DNA from: JBBATK01 sp046297095
GTDB taxonomy: Bacteria; Bacteroidota; Ignavibacteria; Kapaibacteriales; NICIL-2
Direction: 5' to 3'
DNA: 64,000 nucleotides
Assembly: GCA_046297095.1 (NCBI GenBank)
Contig: JBKCNS010000012.1
Coordinates: 1 to 64,000, forward strand
Shown here one piece after another: positions 17,498 to 25,718 of the stretch. The first letter of the stretch is position 1; every line of letters begins with the position of its first letter. The notes beneath the pieces were generated by a model. It was not told the origin of the DNA, did not search any database, and worked only from the letters and a program-made list of their open reading frames with translations. A program made the translations under genes and the position numbers.

Positions 17498-18196
17498 TCT
17501 GCCAATCAATTTCAAGAACTCGTTACGCAAGTTCAGATTATCGCGAAGCTCCCCTCGCATTACCGACGTGATCATGTCGGCTCTGGATTCGTCGGCATTG
17601 ACGCCTCGAGCTATCATGCAGTAGTGCTTGCTGGAAATCACCACACCCAATGCCTTGGGCTCTATAAGCTCCTGCAGGTAATCAGCGATCTGCTCGCCCA
17701 GCTCTTCCTGGATTTGCCCGCGGCGCGCAAACCAATCCACAATGCGCGAAAGTTTGCTGAGCCCAATTACGTGCTTGTCCGGTAAGTAGCCGATACTACA
17801 TTCACCGCTAATGGGCTGCCAATGATGTGAACACACAGACATCACTTTGATGCCTTTGGAAATCACAAGTTCATCAACGTCTTTGCGATTCGGAAATACA
17901 GTGACCGGAGGTGCTTGTTCAAAGCGGCCGGCAAAAAGCTCGTTCACCCACATGCGGGCTACACGGCGTGGAGTATTTGCGCTGTTTTGATCGTTGCGAT
18001 CAATGCGCATTACATCCAAAACTTCTTCCAACTTTTTCTCGACAAGCATCAGGATCTCTGCTCGCTCGTCGCCGCTTAACGGCATTGATGCATTGGCATC
18101 GAATACCGGATAGCCAAGACTATTCACTCGTGGGAACTCGCGCGCTGCGGATTCTTCCACTCTCTTGCCACCGCGGATGGTAAAGGTTTTACCCAT
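17495..18196 (-). CDS. folE: GTP cyclohydrolase I
   Basis: A 233-residue enzyme that converts GTP to 7,8-dihydroneopterin triphosphate, the entry to folate, biopterin and queuosine synthesis. The zinc and active-site segment VCSHHWQPISGECSIGY near residue 121 and VIGLSKLSRIVDWFARR match type IA enzymes. The first 45 residues are a variable extension. It overlaps queD upstream by eight bases, so the two are translationally coupled and probably feed one pterin pathway. Confidence 0.95.
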   Translation of the reverse strand: MGKTFTIRGGKRVEESAAREFPRVNSLGYPVFDANASMPLSGDERAEILMLVEKKLEEVLDVMRIDRNDQNSANTPRRVARMWVNELFAGRFEQAPPVTVFPNRKDVDELVISKGIKVMSVCSHHWQPISGECSIGYLPDKHVIGLSKLSRIVDWFARRGQIQEELGEQIADYLQELIEPKALGVVISSKHYCMIARGVNADESRADMITSVMRGELRDNLNLRNEFLKLIGR

Positions 18197-18650
18197 GGGT
18201 ACGCTCTCCTTCTTGCACTGATTGAAAACGCTGAATGGTTATCGGCTCGCCGAAATACTCAACAAAGTTGTTGTCGGATTCAAACAGCTTGATGCTGTGC
18301 AGTGTGCCCTGCTTGATTTCGTTATTCAAGATTTGCCAAAAGCACAACACGATGTTTTCTGCGGTAGGTATGATCCCTGCCAGAAAATCAACATCGAAGT
18401 TCAGATGCTTGTGGTCTACCTTATCGATGATTTTCTCTTCCACAATGTCACGCAGCTTCTTCAGGTCGATCACATATCCCGTCTCCGCATCAGGCACTCC
18501 GCGCACGGTAACCTCCAGCGTATAGTTGTGCCCGTGCCCTTTAGGGTTGTTGCACTTATCAAATATCGCCTCGTTCTTTTCGTCGCTCCATGTAGGATTG
18601 AACAAACGATGCGCTGCTGAAAACTGAGTGCGGCGAGTTACGTAAATCAT
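18189..18650 (-). CDS. queD: 6-carboxy-tetrahydropterin synthase / 6-pyruvoyl-tetrahydropterin synthase family
   Basis: A 153-residue member of the QueD/PTPS family. Zinc ligands are His14 (FSAAHRL) and His39/His41 in CNNPKGHGHNY; the catalytic Cys33 is in the same motif, and DHKHLN supplies the His of the catalytic set. QueD acts on the folE product in queuosine synthesis, whereas PTPS makes tetrahydrobiopterin. Coupling to folE supports either, and no other queuosine genes are in the window. QueD is the more likely in bacteria. Confidence 0.88.
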   Translation of the reverse strand: MIYVTRRTQFSAAHRLFNPTWSDEKNEAIFDKCNNPKGHGHNYTLEVTVRGVPDAETGYVIDLKKLRDIVEEKIIDKVDHKHLNFDVDFLAGIIPTAENIVLCFWQILNNEIKQGTLHSIKLFESDNNFVEYFGEPITIQRFQSVQEGERTHG

Positions 18651-18798
18651 GTAGTTGGCCCGAAGGTAATCGAAACTGTACTGATAAATTGCCTTACAGC
18701 GCGCCGTTGCTTAATGCGGTAGTTTGCCGTAGTGAGTTCCACGGACGAACGTGGAGTTTTTTTCGTTTGAACGGCCAACCACTTATCACCATACCTCG

Positions 18799-19590
18799 AT
18801 GAAAACTGCCTTTCTAACGCTTTTTACGCTTCTTCTGTTGTGTGTTACGAATTCGAAACTCAAAGCACAGGATACTGAATCCTCTATTCCTGCAATTCGC
18901 GGCGTGCAAACAAGCCACACGAGTCCGGCGCCACCGGTACATGGTCATGATTCCCTGCGAGCGTTTTCGTTAACTTCTGAAGTAGAGTTGGAAAGCGAGG
19001 AAACAGGAGTGGTACAGGGCAGTTGTGCTATAGGTGTGTGTGGAATGGACTCAATGGCCCTTACCATCTATGGTCCGTTCGGAGTTCTAGTGGGGAAAAT
19101 GGCGGCATCAAAGAATTCGATACTCTATTACGATGCTCTTCGTTCAGAGGCAGTGCAGGGAGATCCTGAATCTCCAAAGGTAGTATCGTCGCTTCCCTTC
19201 CCTTTAACCTTCACGGACTTCATGCATCTTACTCGTTGGGAGGTACCATTTCCAACGGCATCGTACAAGTTTCTTTCTGCGCAGGATTCTTCAGCGGTAT
19301 GGGCGTACACAGAGAATCCCGCGTTCATTGATGTAGCAAAGGTGAGAACATCCGACGGTGCTCTGTATGGCTACCAGCGAAAGAGCCGAAAGGGCGAGAT
19401 CATTTTTAGCATGCGCTTTGATGATGTTCGCAATAGAAACGGAGTTAATTTTCCATCCACACTGACAATGCAATTCCCTTCGCGTAACGCCAGCGCTCGC
19501 TTCGCGGTTATTGATTTTGTTCGTGATCCGGTGGGTGAACGCTATTCGTTTCGCCTTCCGAAAGGCGTGAAGTGTAAACGACTTGAGTAA
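18799..19590 (+). CDS. Exported LolB/DUF4292-like protein, possible outer-membrane biogenesis factor
   Basis: Read from the ATG at 18799 the protein has 263 residues with a signal peptide (MKTAFLTLFTLLLLCVT..., cleavage near SKLKA). A beta-rich region from about residue 60 contains DSMALTIYGPFGVLVGKM followed by a Tyr-Tyr-Asp stretch, a pattern like DUF4292/LolB-type lipoprotein-binding folds. No lipobox Cys is obvious near the cleavage site, so it may be soluble in the periplasm. It precedes lptD in the same direction with a 75-base gap. The family call is tentative; a plain hypothetical exported protein is the alternative. Confidence 0.6.
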   Translation: MKTAFLTLFTLLLLCVTNSKLKAQDTESSIPAIRGVQTSHTSPAPPVHGHDSLRAFSLTSEVELESEETGVVQGSCAIGVCGMDSMALTIYGPFGVLVGKMAASKNSILYYDALRSEAVQGDPESPKVVSSLPFPLTFTDFMHLTRWEVPFPTASYKFLSAQDSSAVWAYTENPAFIDVAKVRTSDGALYGYQRKSRKGEIIFSMRFDDVRNRNGVNFPSTLTMQFPSRNASARFAVIDFVRDPVGERYSFRLPKGVKCKRLE

Positions 19591-19665
19591 CAGCCCGTGC
19601 CGGAAGTTCATCTGCGTCCATTGAAGTTCTCCTTGACGGCACCATTACACCGGGTGACGCGGCTC

Positions 19666-22392
19666 ATGCATACTCGGCGGTGCAAGCGGTACCGGTTAGG
19701 GACGATCTTGGCTTGTTGTGTGCTATTCCTTCAATCAACGATTCCCGCATCGGCAGTACCCGCCGGCGCTTTGACTTTTTCGCCCGCATCATGGCCCGCC
19801 ACAATCGGCAGAGGTAGTGTAGGAGCTGCCGCTAACTATAACGCCGATAGTTCTAATGATTCTCTGCAACCGGTTTCTGCCCGAGTGCCGGTGCGCTCCT
19901 CCGGAGGAGTAGATACAGTAGTTACCTACAAAGCAAAAGACTCTGTGGTGTTCTCGCTTCGCAGCAAAAAGATGCGCTTACGCGGAACGGCAGAGACGGC
20001 GCTTCGCGCCAGAGTTTTACAATCCGAGGTGATAGAGATTTACTTCGACAGCGGGCTGATGTCGAGCACCGGCGCAAAAGATTCCGCCGGCACCATGATC
20101 GGCTATCCGGTGTTCAACGACAACGGCAGCAGCTATGCGGGCGAAGTAATCAAATACAATCTTCGTAATCAGCTTGGTACTGTATCGCTTGGCGAAACAA
20201 CCATTCAAAACGGCTTCTTTACCGGATCCCGCATAAAGCGCAACGCCGATCAAAGCTTATACGTTGAGCACGGGTGCTTTACCACCTGCGATAAGCCTCA
20301 CCCGCACTTTTACCTGACAGCAGAGCACATGAAGCTCATTCCGGACGATCGCGTATTCATGGAAGACTTTTATCTGGTTGTGGGCGATATTCCTATACTC
20401 TACGTGCCCATTGGCGTGTTCTTTCCCAACTCGCGCGGGCGGCAATCCGGTATCATTCTGCCGCGTCCCTTTGTTGATGCCAATCGAGGCGTGTCGTTTC
20501 AGAACTTCGGGTATTACTTCGCACTTAGCGACTATTACGACACTCAAATCACCGCCGATTTTTACAGCAAGGGTGGATGGCAGTTGAACAATAGGTGGAA
20601 TTACAATGTGCGGTATCTGTTATCCGGACAATTGGATGCCTCGTATGCCTATGTGCGGCCCAACACCAGGCTTCCCTATCAACGGGACTATCGCTTTGCA
20701 TGGAATCACAACCAAACCATTTCACCACAAACACAGTTCACGGCAAATCTGAATTTCCAGTCCAACACCTTCAACACCAATACTATCGCTACTCTGCAGC
20801 AGCGCATTCAGAAAAATGTGTTCAGCTCTGCGGGCCTGTCGCACTCATTCGGCAACAACATCAGCACTTCGCTGAACTACGTGCGCAATCAGGATATCGA
20901 GGCTAAAACCTACGAGCAATCACCAACTGCATCGCTCACTGTTCCGGCATTCTTTCCCTTCAAGACGAAGGGCTCGACCTCGTGGCTGTCGGACATCTCC
21001 ATCAACTATTCCACGGTTGTGGCTCCCACATTTACCCATGGCCTTAGCGTGCAGTCCAGAGACTCGGTGTACTTCGATTCGGTTGCAAACAAGGATAGGA
21101 TTCAAACCCTTTATGACTCCACCTATTCCGATACCTACAAGGCCGTGTGGCGGCATTCACCATCCATCACCATTTCACCGAAACTGGGAGTAGTATCAGT
21201 CACTCCTGCCGTGAACTTTTCCGCTAATATGTATCCGCGTCGTATCGTGGAACGCCGATACGACAGCGTAACCAAGAAGACACTTGATATAGTGGAGAAT
21301 GGTCTGTTCACCGAGTACAACGCCAGCTTAGGCGTTACCACGCGCACCACACTCTATGGTACTCCGCTTGTACTTGGATCAATAGCGTTGCGGCACACGT
21401 TGATGCCATCGGTAGGCCTGAGCTATACACCGGATTTTTCGGCGGAGAGATATGGTTTTTATTCATCGTACAACCTTCCTGCCGATTCCATGAACAAGCT
21501 TGCGCGCAGCATTCAGTACTCACGCTTCGAGCAGGATGGTGGCGGCATTGCCTCGCGACGTAAAGCTTTACTCATGAATTGGGCGTTGGACAACAGCATC
21601 GACGCCAAAGTGTTCAGAGATTCCGCGGACGAGAAGATTGAGCTTGCTCGTATCAATGTATCGGGCAATGTGAACTTCCTCCTCGATTCAAATTCTGTGA
21701 GCGACATTCGCTGGAGTGTACGTACACCTACCGTGGGAGAGTCGTCATTAACTGCAGACTTCACGACAACGGTGTACGACGACGTTCAGCTTCGCGACAC
21801 CTCAGGAGCGCTCACCCCGCGGTATTCAAGGGTTGCATCCTCACTATTGGATGCCGGAAAGTTTCCCCTGCGGGTCAGTGGATTCAACCTGTTTTTCAGC
21901 ACTTCATTTGGGTCTGGACGATCGGCTTCAGCTGATTCTCGGCCTGAAGCCGACGACACAACAACTTCGTCGATCGGGGATCGCTTCAAGCAAAGGGTGG
22001 GATATGTGGAGCAAGACGAAGATGTGTTTGGCGACTCCTCACCGGGCTATCGTCCGCTGCTCTTTCCGTGGAGCGTTTCTATGAGCCTCACCTACAGCTA
22101 TCAAAAACCTTTTTCCGGCTCCGCCCCTACGCAGGTCTTTAATCTTCAAAGCACGATGAATTTATCTCTGAGTTCAACACTGTCGTTGGTGGGCGGACTA
22201 AATGTTGATCTGTTGCAGGGCACGATCAATGCACCTGCCATTACGATACGGAAGATCATCCACTGCTGGGCCCTGGATGTAACCTGGTATCCCACCGGAT
22301 TTGTGCGCGGTTTCTATTTGAGCTTCAGCCCAACATCTTCCCTGCTTCGAGACTTGCGCCTGGAGCGGCGTAGCAGCTCGTACATTCGGTAG
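19666..22392 (+). CDS. lptD: LPS-assembly outer-membrane protein LptD (Bacteroidota-like)
   Basis: A protein of 908 residues from the ATG at 19666, with a signal peptide ending near IPASA. Residues of about 85-280 form an OstA/LptA-like beta-jellyroll (VVTYKAKDSVVFSLRSKKMR; later HFYLTAEHMKLIPDDRV). The rest is Tyr- and aromatic-rich with alternating strands, as in a large beta-barrel. It inserts lipopolysaccharide into the outer leaflet. A CFTTC pair near residue 205 matches the CxxC often seen in this branch. A GTG at 19597 would add 23 residues before the signal. LptG at 32150 is a functional partner. Confidence 0.88.
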   Translation: MHTRRCKRYRLGTILACCVLFLQSTIPASAVPAGALTFSPASWPATIGRGSVGAAANYNADSSNDSLQPVSARVPVRSSGGVDTVVTYKAKDSVVFSLRSKKMRLRGTAETALRARVLQSEVIEIYFDSGLMSSTGAKDSAGTMIGYPVFNDNGSSYAGEVIKYNLRNQLGTVSLGETTIQNGFFTGSRIKRNADQSLYVEHGCFTTCDKPHPHFYLTAEHMKLIPDDRVFMEDFYLVVGDIPILYVPIGVFFPNSRGRQSGIILPRPFVDANRGVSFQNFGYYFALSDYYDTQITADFYSKGGWQLNNRWNYNVRYLLSGQLDASYAYVRPNTRLPYQRDYRFAWNHNQTISPQTQFTANLNFQSNTFNTNTIATLQQRIQKNVFSSAGLSHSFGNNISTSLNYVRNQDIEAKTYEQSPTASLTVPAFFPFKTKGSTSWLSDISINYSTVVAPTFTHGLSVQSRDSVYFDSVANKDRIQTLYDSTYSDTYKAVWRHSPSITISPKLGVVSVTPAVNFSANMYPRRIVERRYDSVTKKTLDIVENGLFTEYNASLGVTTRTTLYGTPLVLGSIALRHTLMPSVGLSYTPDFSAERYGFYSSYNLPADSMNKLARSIQYSRFEQDGGGIASRRKALLMNWALDNSIDAKVFRDSADEKIELARINVSGNVNFLLDSNSVSDIRWSVRTPTVGESSLTADFTTTVYDDVQLRDTSGALTPRYSRVASSLLDAGKFPLRVSGFNLFFSTSFGSGRSASADSRPEADDTTTSSIGDRFKQRVGYVEQDEDVFGDSSPGYRPLLFPWSVSMSLTYSYQKPFSGSAPTQVFNLQSTMNLSLSSTLSLVGGLNVDLLQGTINAPAITIRKIIHCWALDVTWYPTGFVRGFYLSFSPTSSLLRDLRLERRSSSYIR

Positions 22393-22445
22393 ATATAGAA
22401 GGACGACCTTATAAGCCTTGTCTGCAGAAGGCAGAGTTCAACACG

Positions 22446-22453
22446 TATATTCG
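22446..22453 (+). promoter_or_regulatory. TAnnTT(T/C)G promoter -7 element upstream of the VWA-OmpA gene
   Basis: TATATTCGC matches the -7 element seen at other starts in the window. It lies 93 bases before the ATG at 22547, farther than usual, and no TTTG box at the expected distance was found, so support is moderate. Confidence 0.3.
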
Positions 22454-22546
22454 CGGCGGCAATCAACGGAGTTCTCACCAAACTGTACGGTGCAGCTTCG
22501 ACGAAACAAGTTTTCTCTACCTACATTACTAACAAAGCACAAACAC

Positions 22547-24427
22547 ATGAGTGTTACGCGATTCCTATCCGTTATCATTCTGGCAAGTTGCCTGCCGGCA
22601 GCACTGTTGTTTGCACGCGAAGGCGACATACGTAATGCCATCTCCGGCACAACATCCATACGCAAAGGCGATAGCGCTGTGATAAGCTGGAGTTGCGCGG
22701 ACGCTATTGGTGTGCAACAGGCGGGCGACACCTCGATACTTCCTGCGAACTATACCTTGACCCTTCGGCCCGCCTCCACAGTGACCCTACGGTTTTTGGT
22801 ACTGCGCACATCAGACACAAGCTCGATGACATGGTCTATAACCGTACGTCCGGCAGACACAGTTAAAGTACAGAGAGGTGGAGAGATACGATCGTTCTCG
22901 CTGCCTCCTTCCGTTTCAACCGAGCCAAATGCGTACTATGTCGGGTACAATCCACAGGGCGCATCGTCGAACGTTTATTCCGTGAAGATTCTTCGATTTG
23001 ATGTTCCCGATTCCTCTCGCTCCGAGTATGTGGTCTATGGCGCACTTCTGGATTCTCTGGGAAACAACATCCCTCTGATACCGTCGGATTCGCTGCGTGC
23101 GTCGCTGCGGTTTCTGTGCGATGGAGCATCACCGGCTACACCGGCTCAGGCTTTCGACTCGCAATGGACGCGTTCCCAGCGCCACATGATCATGACGATC
23201 TGTATGGACAGATCCGCCTATGCTCAGAGTATCGACTCGGCTCTGCGCGGCGCAGTATCGGCGTTTACCTTTTCGTTGCGTTCCGGTGACTTACTATCGG
23301 TGAATACCTTCAACAGCGAAGCACAAACAGTTTGTCCACATTCCAGCAAAGACCGTTTAAACAATCTTGGAGAGATGTTTAGCGGCGAAGCTTCGGGTTT
23401 GTGCGCCATGTTCCGCTCGGCGTACACATGCTTGCAGAAGTTCGACGCCACGTCCGGATACGACAATGTTCTCGTGGTACTATCGGCTGGCGCAGACAAT
23501 GCCTCGATTGCCTATTCTGCAGACGACCTTATTAAAAAAGCTACGGCAAAGCGAGCACGAATCATCAGCATTGGCGTCGGTGACTTTGCCGACAGCTACA
23601 CACTTAGATTACTTGCCTCCCGCACCGGTGGCGTGTTTTACTCTCTTCCCGTGGAACGTACCGGGCAGATCACGGATATTCTCAGAGAGATTAACAATGG
23701 TGTTCATGGCGCTTATGCGTTTCGTGTGCCCGTAAAAACACCCGCATCCGGCAGCTGTGACGATGGCCGCGTGGTGCTCGAAGTAGGATTGCAAAAAGGC
23801 TCGCGAAGCAGCTTGCGAGACACCTTGCACGTAGTGTCCGGTATTGAAAACGATTTATTGCGACCGCAAATTCTTTGCTTGTTTCCGTATGGCCGTCAGG
23901 ACGTCAGCAAATCATTCATGCCCCACATTCGCAAGCTGATTACCCTGCTCCGTGACAATCCCGGTATGTCGGTTGAACTTATCGGCAACTGCTTTGCCGA
24001 GGGTGACGATGAATCAATGCGAGCTCTCTCTGAAGCACGTTTACGTTCCATCCGAACCACTCTCCTGGATTCCGGTGTTGCGCCCACGGCTATTCGTTGC
24101 AGAGCTATGTCTGATATACTCCCGCGCTATCCATACGCTTCAACGGCATGGCAAAACGAGTTTAACCGTAGCGTTGAAATGCGATGGTTGGATGCTTCGT
24201 CGTTGCCGTACGAACTCGTTACAGAATACGTAGAGTCAGAGCGGGATGCACAACTGGCAGTGCAGACGTGGAGCAAGCGTTCGTTCAAGGCCTACTATGA
24301 AGCAGTAAATGTGCGGAGCACACCTGCTTTTAGAGTAAAGCTCTGGGGATACGACACCGAAGAGCGCGCAAATGCCGCGGCGGAACTTATTCGCAAAAAG
24401 TACAATGTGAACTGCGGCATCGAGTAA
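22547..24427 (+). CDS. Exported VWA-domain protein with OmpA-like and SPOR-like C-terminus
   Basis: A protein of 626 residues from the ATG at 22547, with a signal peptide (about 1-23). A von Willebrand A domain spans about 212-385; its MIDAS reads DRSAY where DxSxS is usual, so metal binding may be altered. Residues 440-548 resemble an OmpA peptidoglycan-binding domain (LSEARLRSIRTTLLDSGV, then FNRSVEMRW). The last 70 residues look like a SPOR domain (FRVKLWGYDTEERANAAAEL), which binds denuded glycan strands. The combination suggests an envelope protein held to peptidoglycan. The frame is open upstream to 22418, but the signal peptide fixes the start. Confidence 0.75.
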   Translation: MSVTRFLSVIILASCLPAALLFAREGDIRNAISGTTSIRKGDSAVISWSCADAIGVQQAGDTSILPANYTLTLRPASTVTLRFLVLRTSDTSSMTWSITVRPADTVKVQRGGEIRSFSLPPSVSTEPNAYYVGYNPQGASSNVYSVKILRFDVPDSSRSEYVVYGALLDSLGNNIPLIPSDSLRASLRFLCDGASPATPAQAFDSQWTRSQRHMIMTICMDRSAYAQSIDSALRGAVSAFTFSLRSGDLLSVNTFNSEAQTVCPHSSKDRLNNLGEMFSGEASGLCAMFRSAYTCLQKFDATSGYDNVLVVLSAGADNASIAYSADDLIKKATAKRARIISIGVGDFADSYTLRLLASRTGGVFYSLPVERTGQITDILREINNGVHGAYAFRVPVKTPASGSCDDGRVVLEVGLQKGSRSSLRDTLHVVSGIENDLLRPQILCLFPYGRQDVSKSFMPHIRKLITLLRDNPGMSVELIGNCFAEGDDESMRALSEARLRSIRTTLLDSGVAPTAIRCRAMSDILPRYPYASTAWQNEFNRSVEMRWLDASSLPYELVTEYVESERDAQLAVQTWSKRSFKAYYEAVNVRSTPAFRVKLWGYDTEERANAAAELIRKKYNVNCGIE

Positions 24428-24504
24428 CATGAACGATGCAGTACGGCAAGGAAGCTGTAGAGCACTGAAACCTAAGATGCGAGCCATTTTACCTTCTCGC
24501 AGGA

Positions 24505-25455
24505 TTACGCGTGGCGAGACTCCAACCATCGCTCCGCATCAATTGCTGCCATACATCCACTACCCGCAGCGGTAATGGCCTGGCGATAGACGCTGTCTTG
24601 AGCATCGCCGCATGCGAAGATCCCCTCTATAGTAGTGCGAGACGATTTACCGATGGTGTTGATATAGCCGTGATCGTCACAGTCTACAATATCGCGAACC
24701 AAAGCAGTGTTGGGTTCGTGACCAATGGCAACGAACACTCCATCGATGGACTGCACGGTTTCTTCGTTCGTCTGAACATTGCGCAAGCGAACGCTCGTGA
24801 GTTTACGAAGACCTGAGGGTAATGTCTCCCCCAGATACTCATCGATAATGGTATTCGTCATGAAGTTGATTTTGGTATTTGCCTTTGCCCGTTCCAGCAT
24901 AATCTTCGATGCTCGAAACTCCTCACGACGATGCACCACCGTTACGGTAGATGCAAAGCGGGTCAGATAATTGGCTTCCTCCATTGCGGTATCTCCCCCA
25001 CCCACTACCATCACGTGCAGTTGCTTGTAAAAGAAGCCGTCGCAGGTTGCGCATGCCGACACACCGTAGCCCATGTATTCATCTTCGCCCTTAGTGCCGA
25101 GAAGACGCGCTCGGGCGCCGGTTGCGATGATCACTGCATCGGCGGTGACTTTGGATTGGCGATCGGTGGTGAGTACAAAGGGTGTGGCAGTATGATCCAG
25201 ATGTTCCACAATCTCATACACAGACACCGCTCCGAATCGCTGTGCCTGCTTTCTGAACACGTCCATCATTTCCGGCCCCATGATCCCATGTTCAAAACCC
25301 GGATAGTTCTCCACTTCGGTTGTAATGGTCAACTGACCGCCGGGCTGCGTACCTTCGAACACCGAAACCTTCAGCCCCGCACGAGAAGCGTAAATGGCCG
25401 CTGTAAAACCGGCAGGTCCGGATCCGATGATTGCTACGTCAACATGTGTGCTCAT
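24505..25455 (-). CDS. trxB: Thioredoxin reductase
   Basis: A 316-residue FAD/NADPH enzyme that reduces thioredoxin in the cytoplasm. Residues of about 6-30 (VAIIGSGPAGFTAAIYASRA) bind FAD, CATCDG near residue 136 is the redox-active pair, VMVVGGGDTAMEEANYL near 150 binds NADPH, and GIFACGDAQDSVYRQ near 280 closes the FAD site. Length and motifs match the low-molecular-weight bacterial type. It converges with the VWA gene and follows gyrA with a 263-base spacer. Confidence 0.96.
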   Translation of the reverse strand: MSTHVDVAIIGSGPAGFTAAIYASRAGLKVSVFEGTQPGGQLTITTEVENYPGFEHGIMGPEMMDVFRKQAQRFGAVSVYEIVEHLDHTATPFVLTTDRQSKVTADAVIIATGARARLLGTKGEDEYMGYGVSACATCDGFFYKQLHVMVVGGGDTAMEEANYLTRFASTVTVVHRREEFRASKIMLERAKANTKINFMTNTIIDEYLGETLPSGLRKLTSVRLRNVQTNEETVQSIDGVFVAIGHEPNTALVRDIVDCDDHGYINTIGKSSRTTIEGIFACGDAQDSVYRQAITAAGSGCMAAIDAERWLESRHA

Positions 25456-25475
25456 AGGTTTGGCTTGTTCGGTAC

Positions 25476-25501
25476 GTATTGTTAGGTATTGTTAGGTATT
25501 G
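25476..25501. repeat. Short tandem repeat, 10-bp unit
   Basis: GTATTGTTAG occurs twice in direct tandem and is followed by GTATTG, making 2.6 copies just upstream of trxB. No function is evident. Confidence 0.7.
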
Positions 25502-25718
25502 CAGACGTTGCAGATTCCGCATAGTCCGCACCGTTCGAAACTCATCTTTCTCTTTGAGAATTCTTGCTGTGGTTGCTCAGTGCTTCCTGACGAGCTCCTG
25601 GCACAATGGAACTGTGAAAAACAACGGCGTGCCACATATTCTCGGCAGCCGTTGATCTATCACATTTCATCCACACGATAGGTTGGGTTGTCACCTTCGA
25701 ATTCTTGAAGTTCCGGTA

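Noticed and set aside
18661..18668. TACCTTCG -7-like element before queD
   Set aside because: It is ten bases from the ATG, too close for the spacing seen elsewhere, and has no -33 partner.
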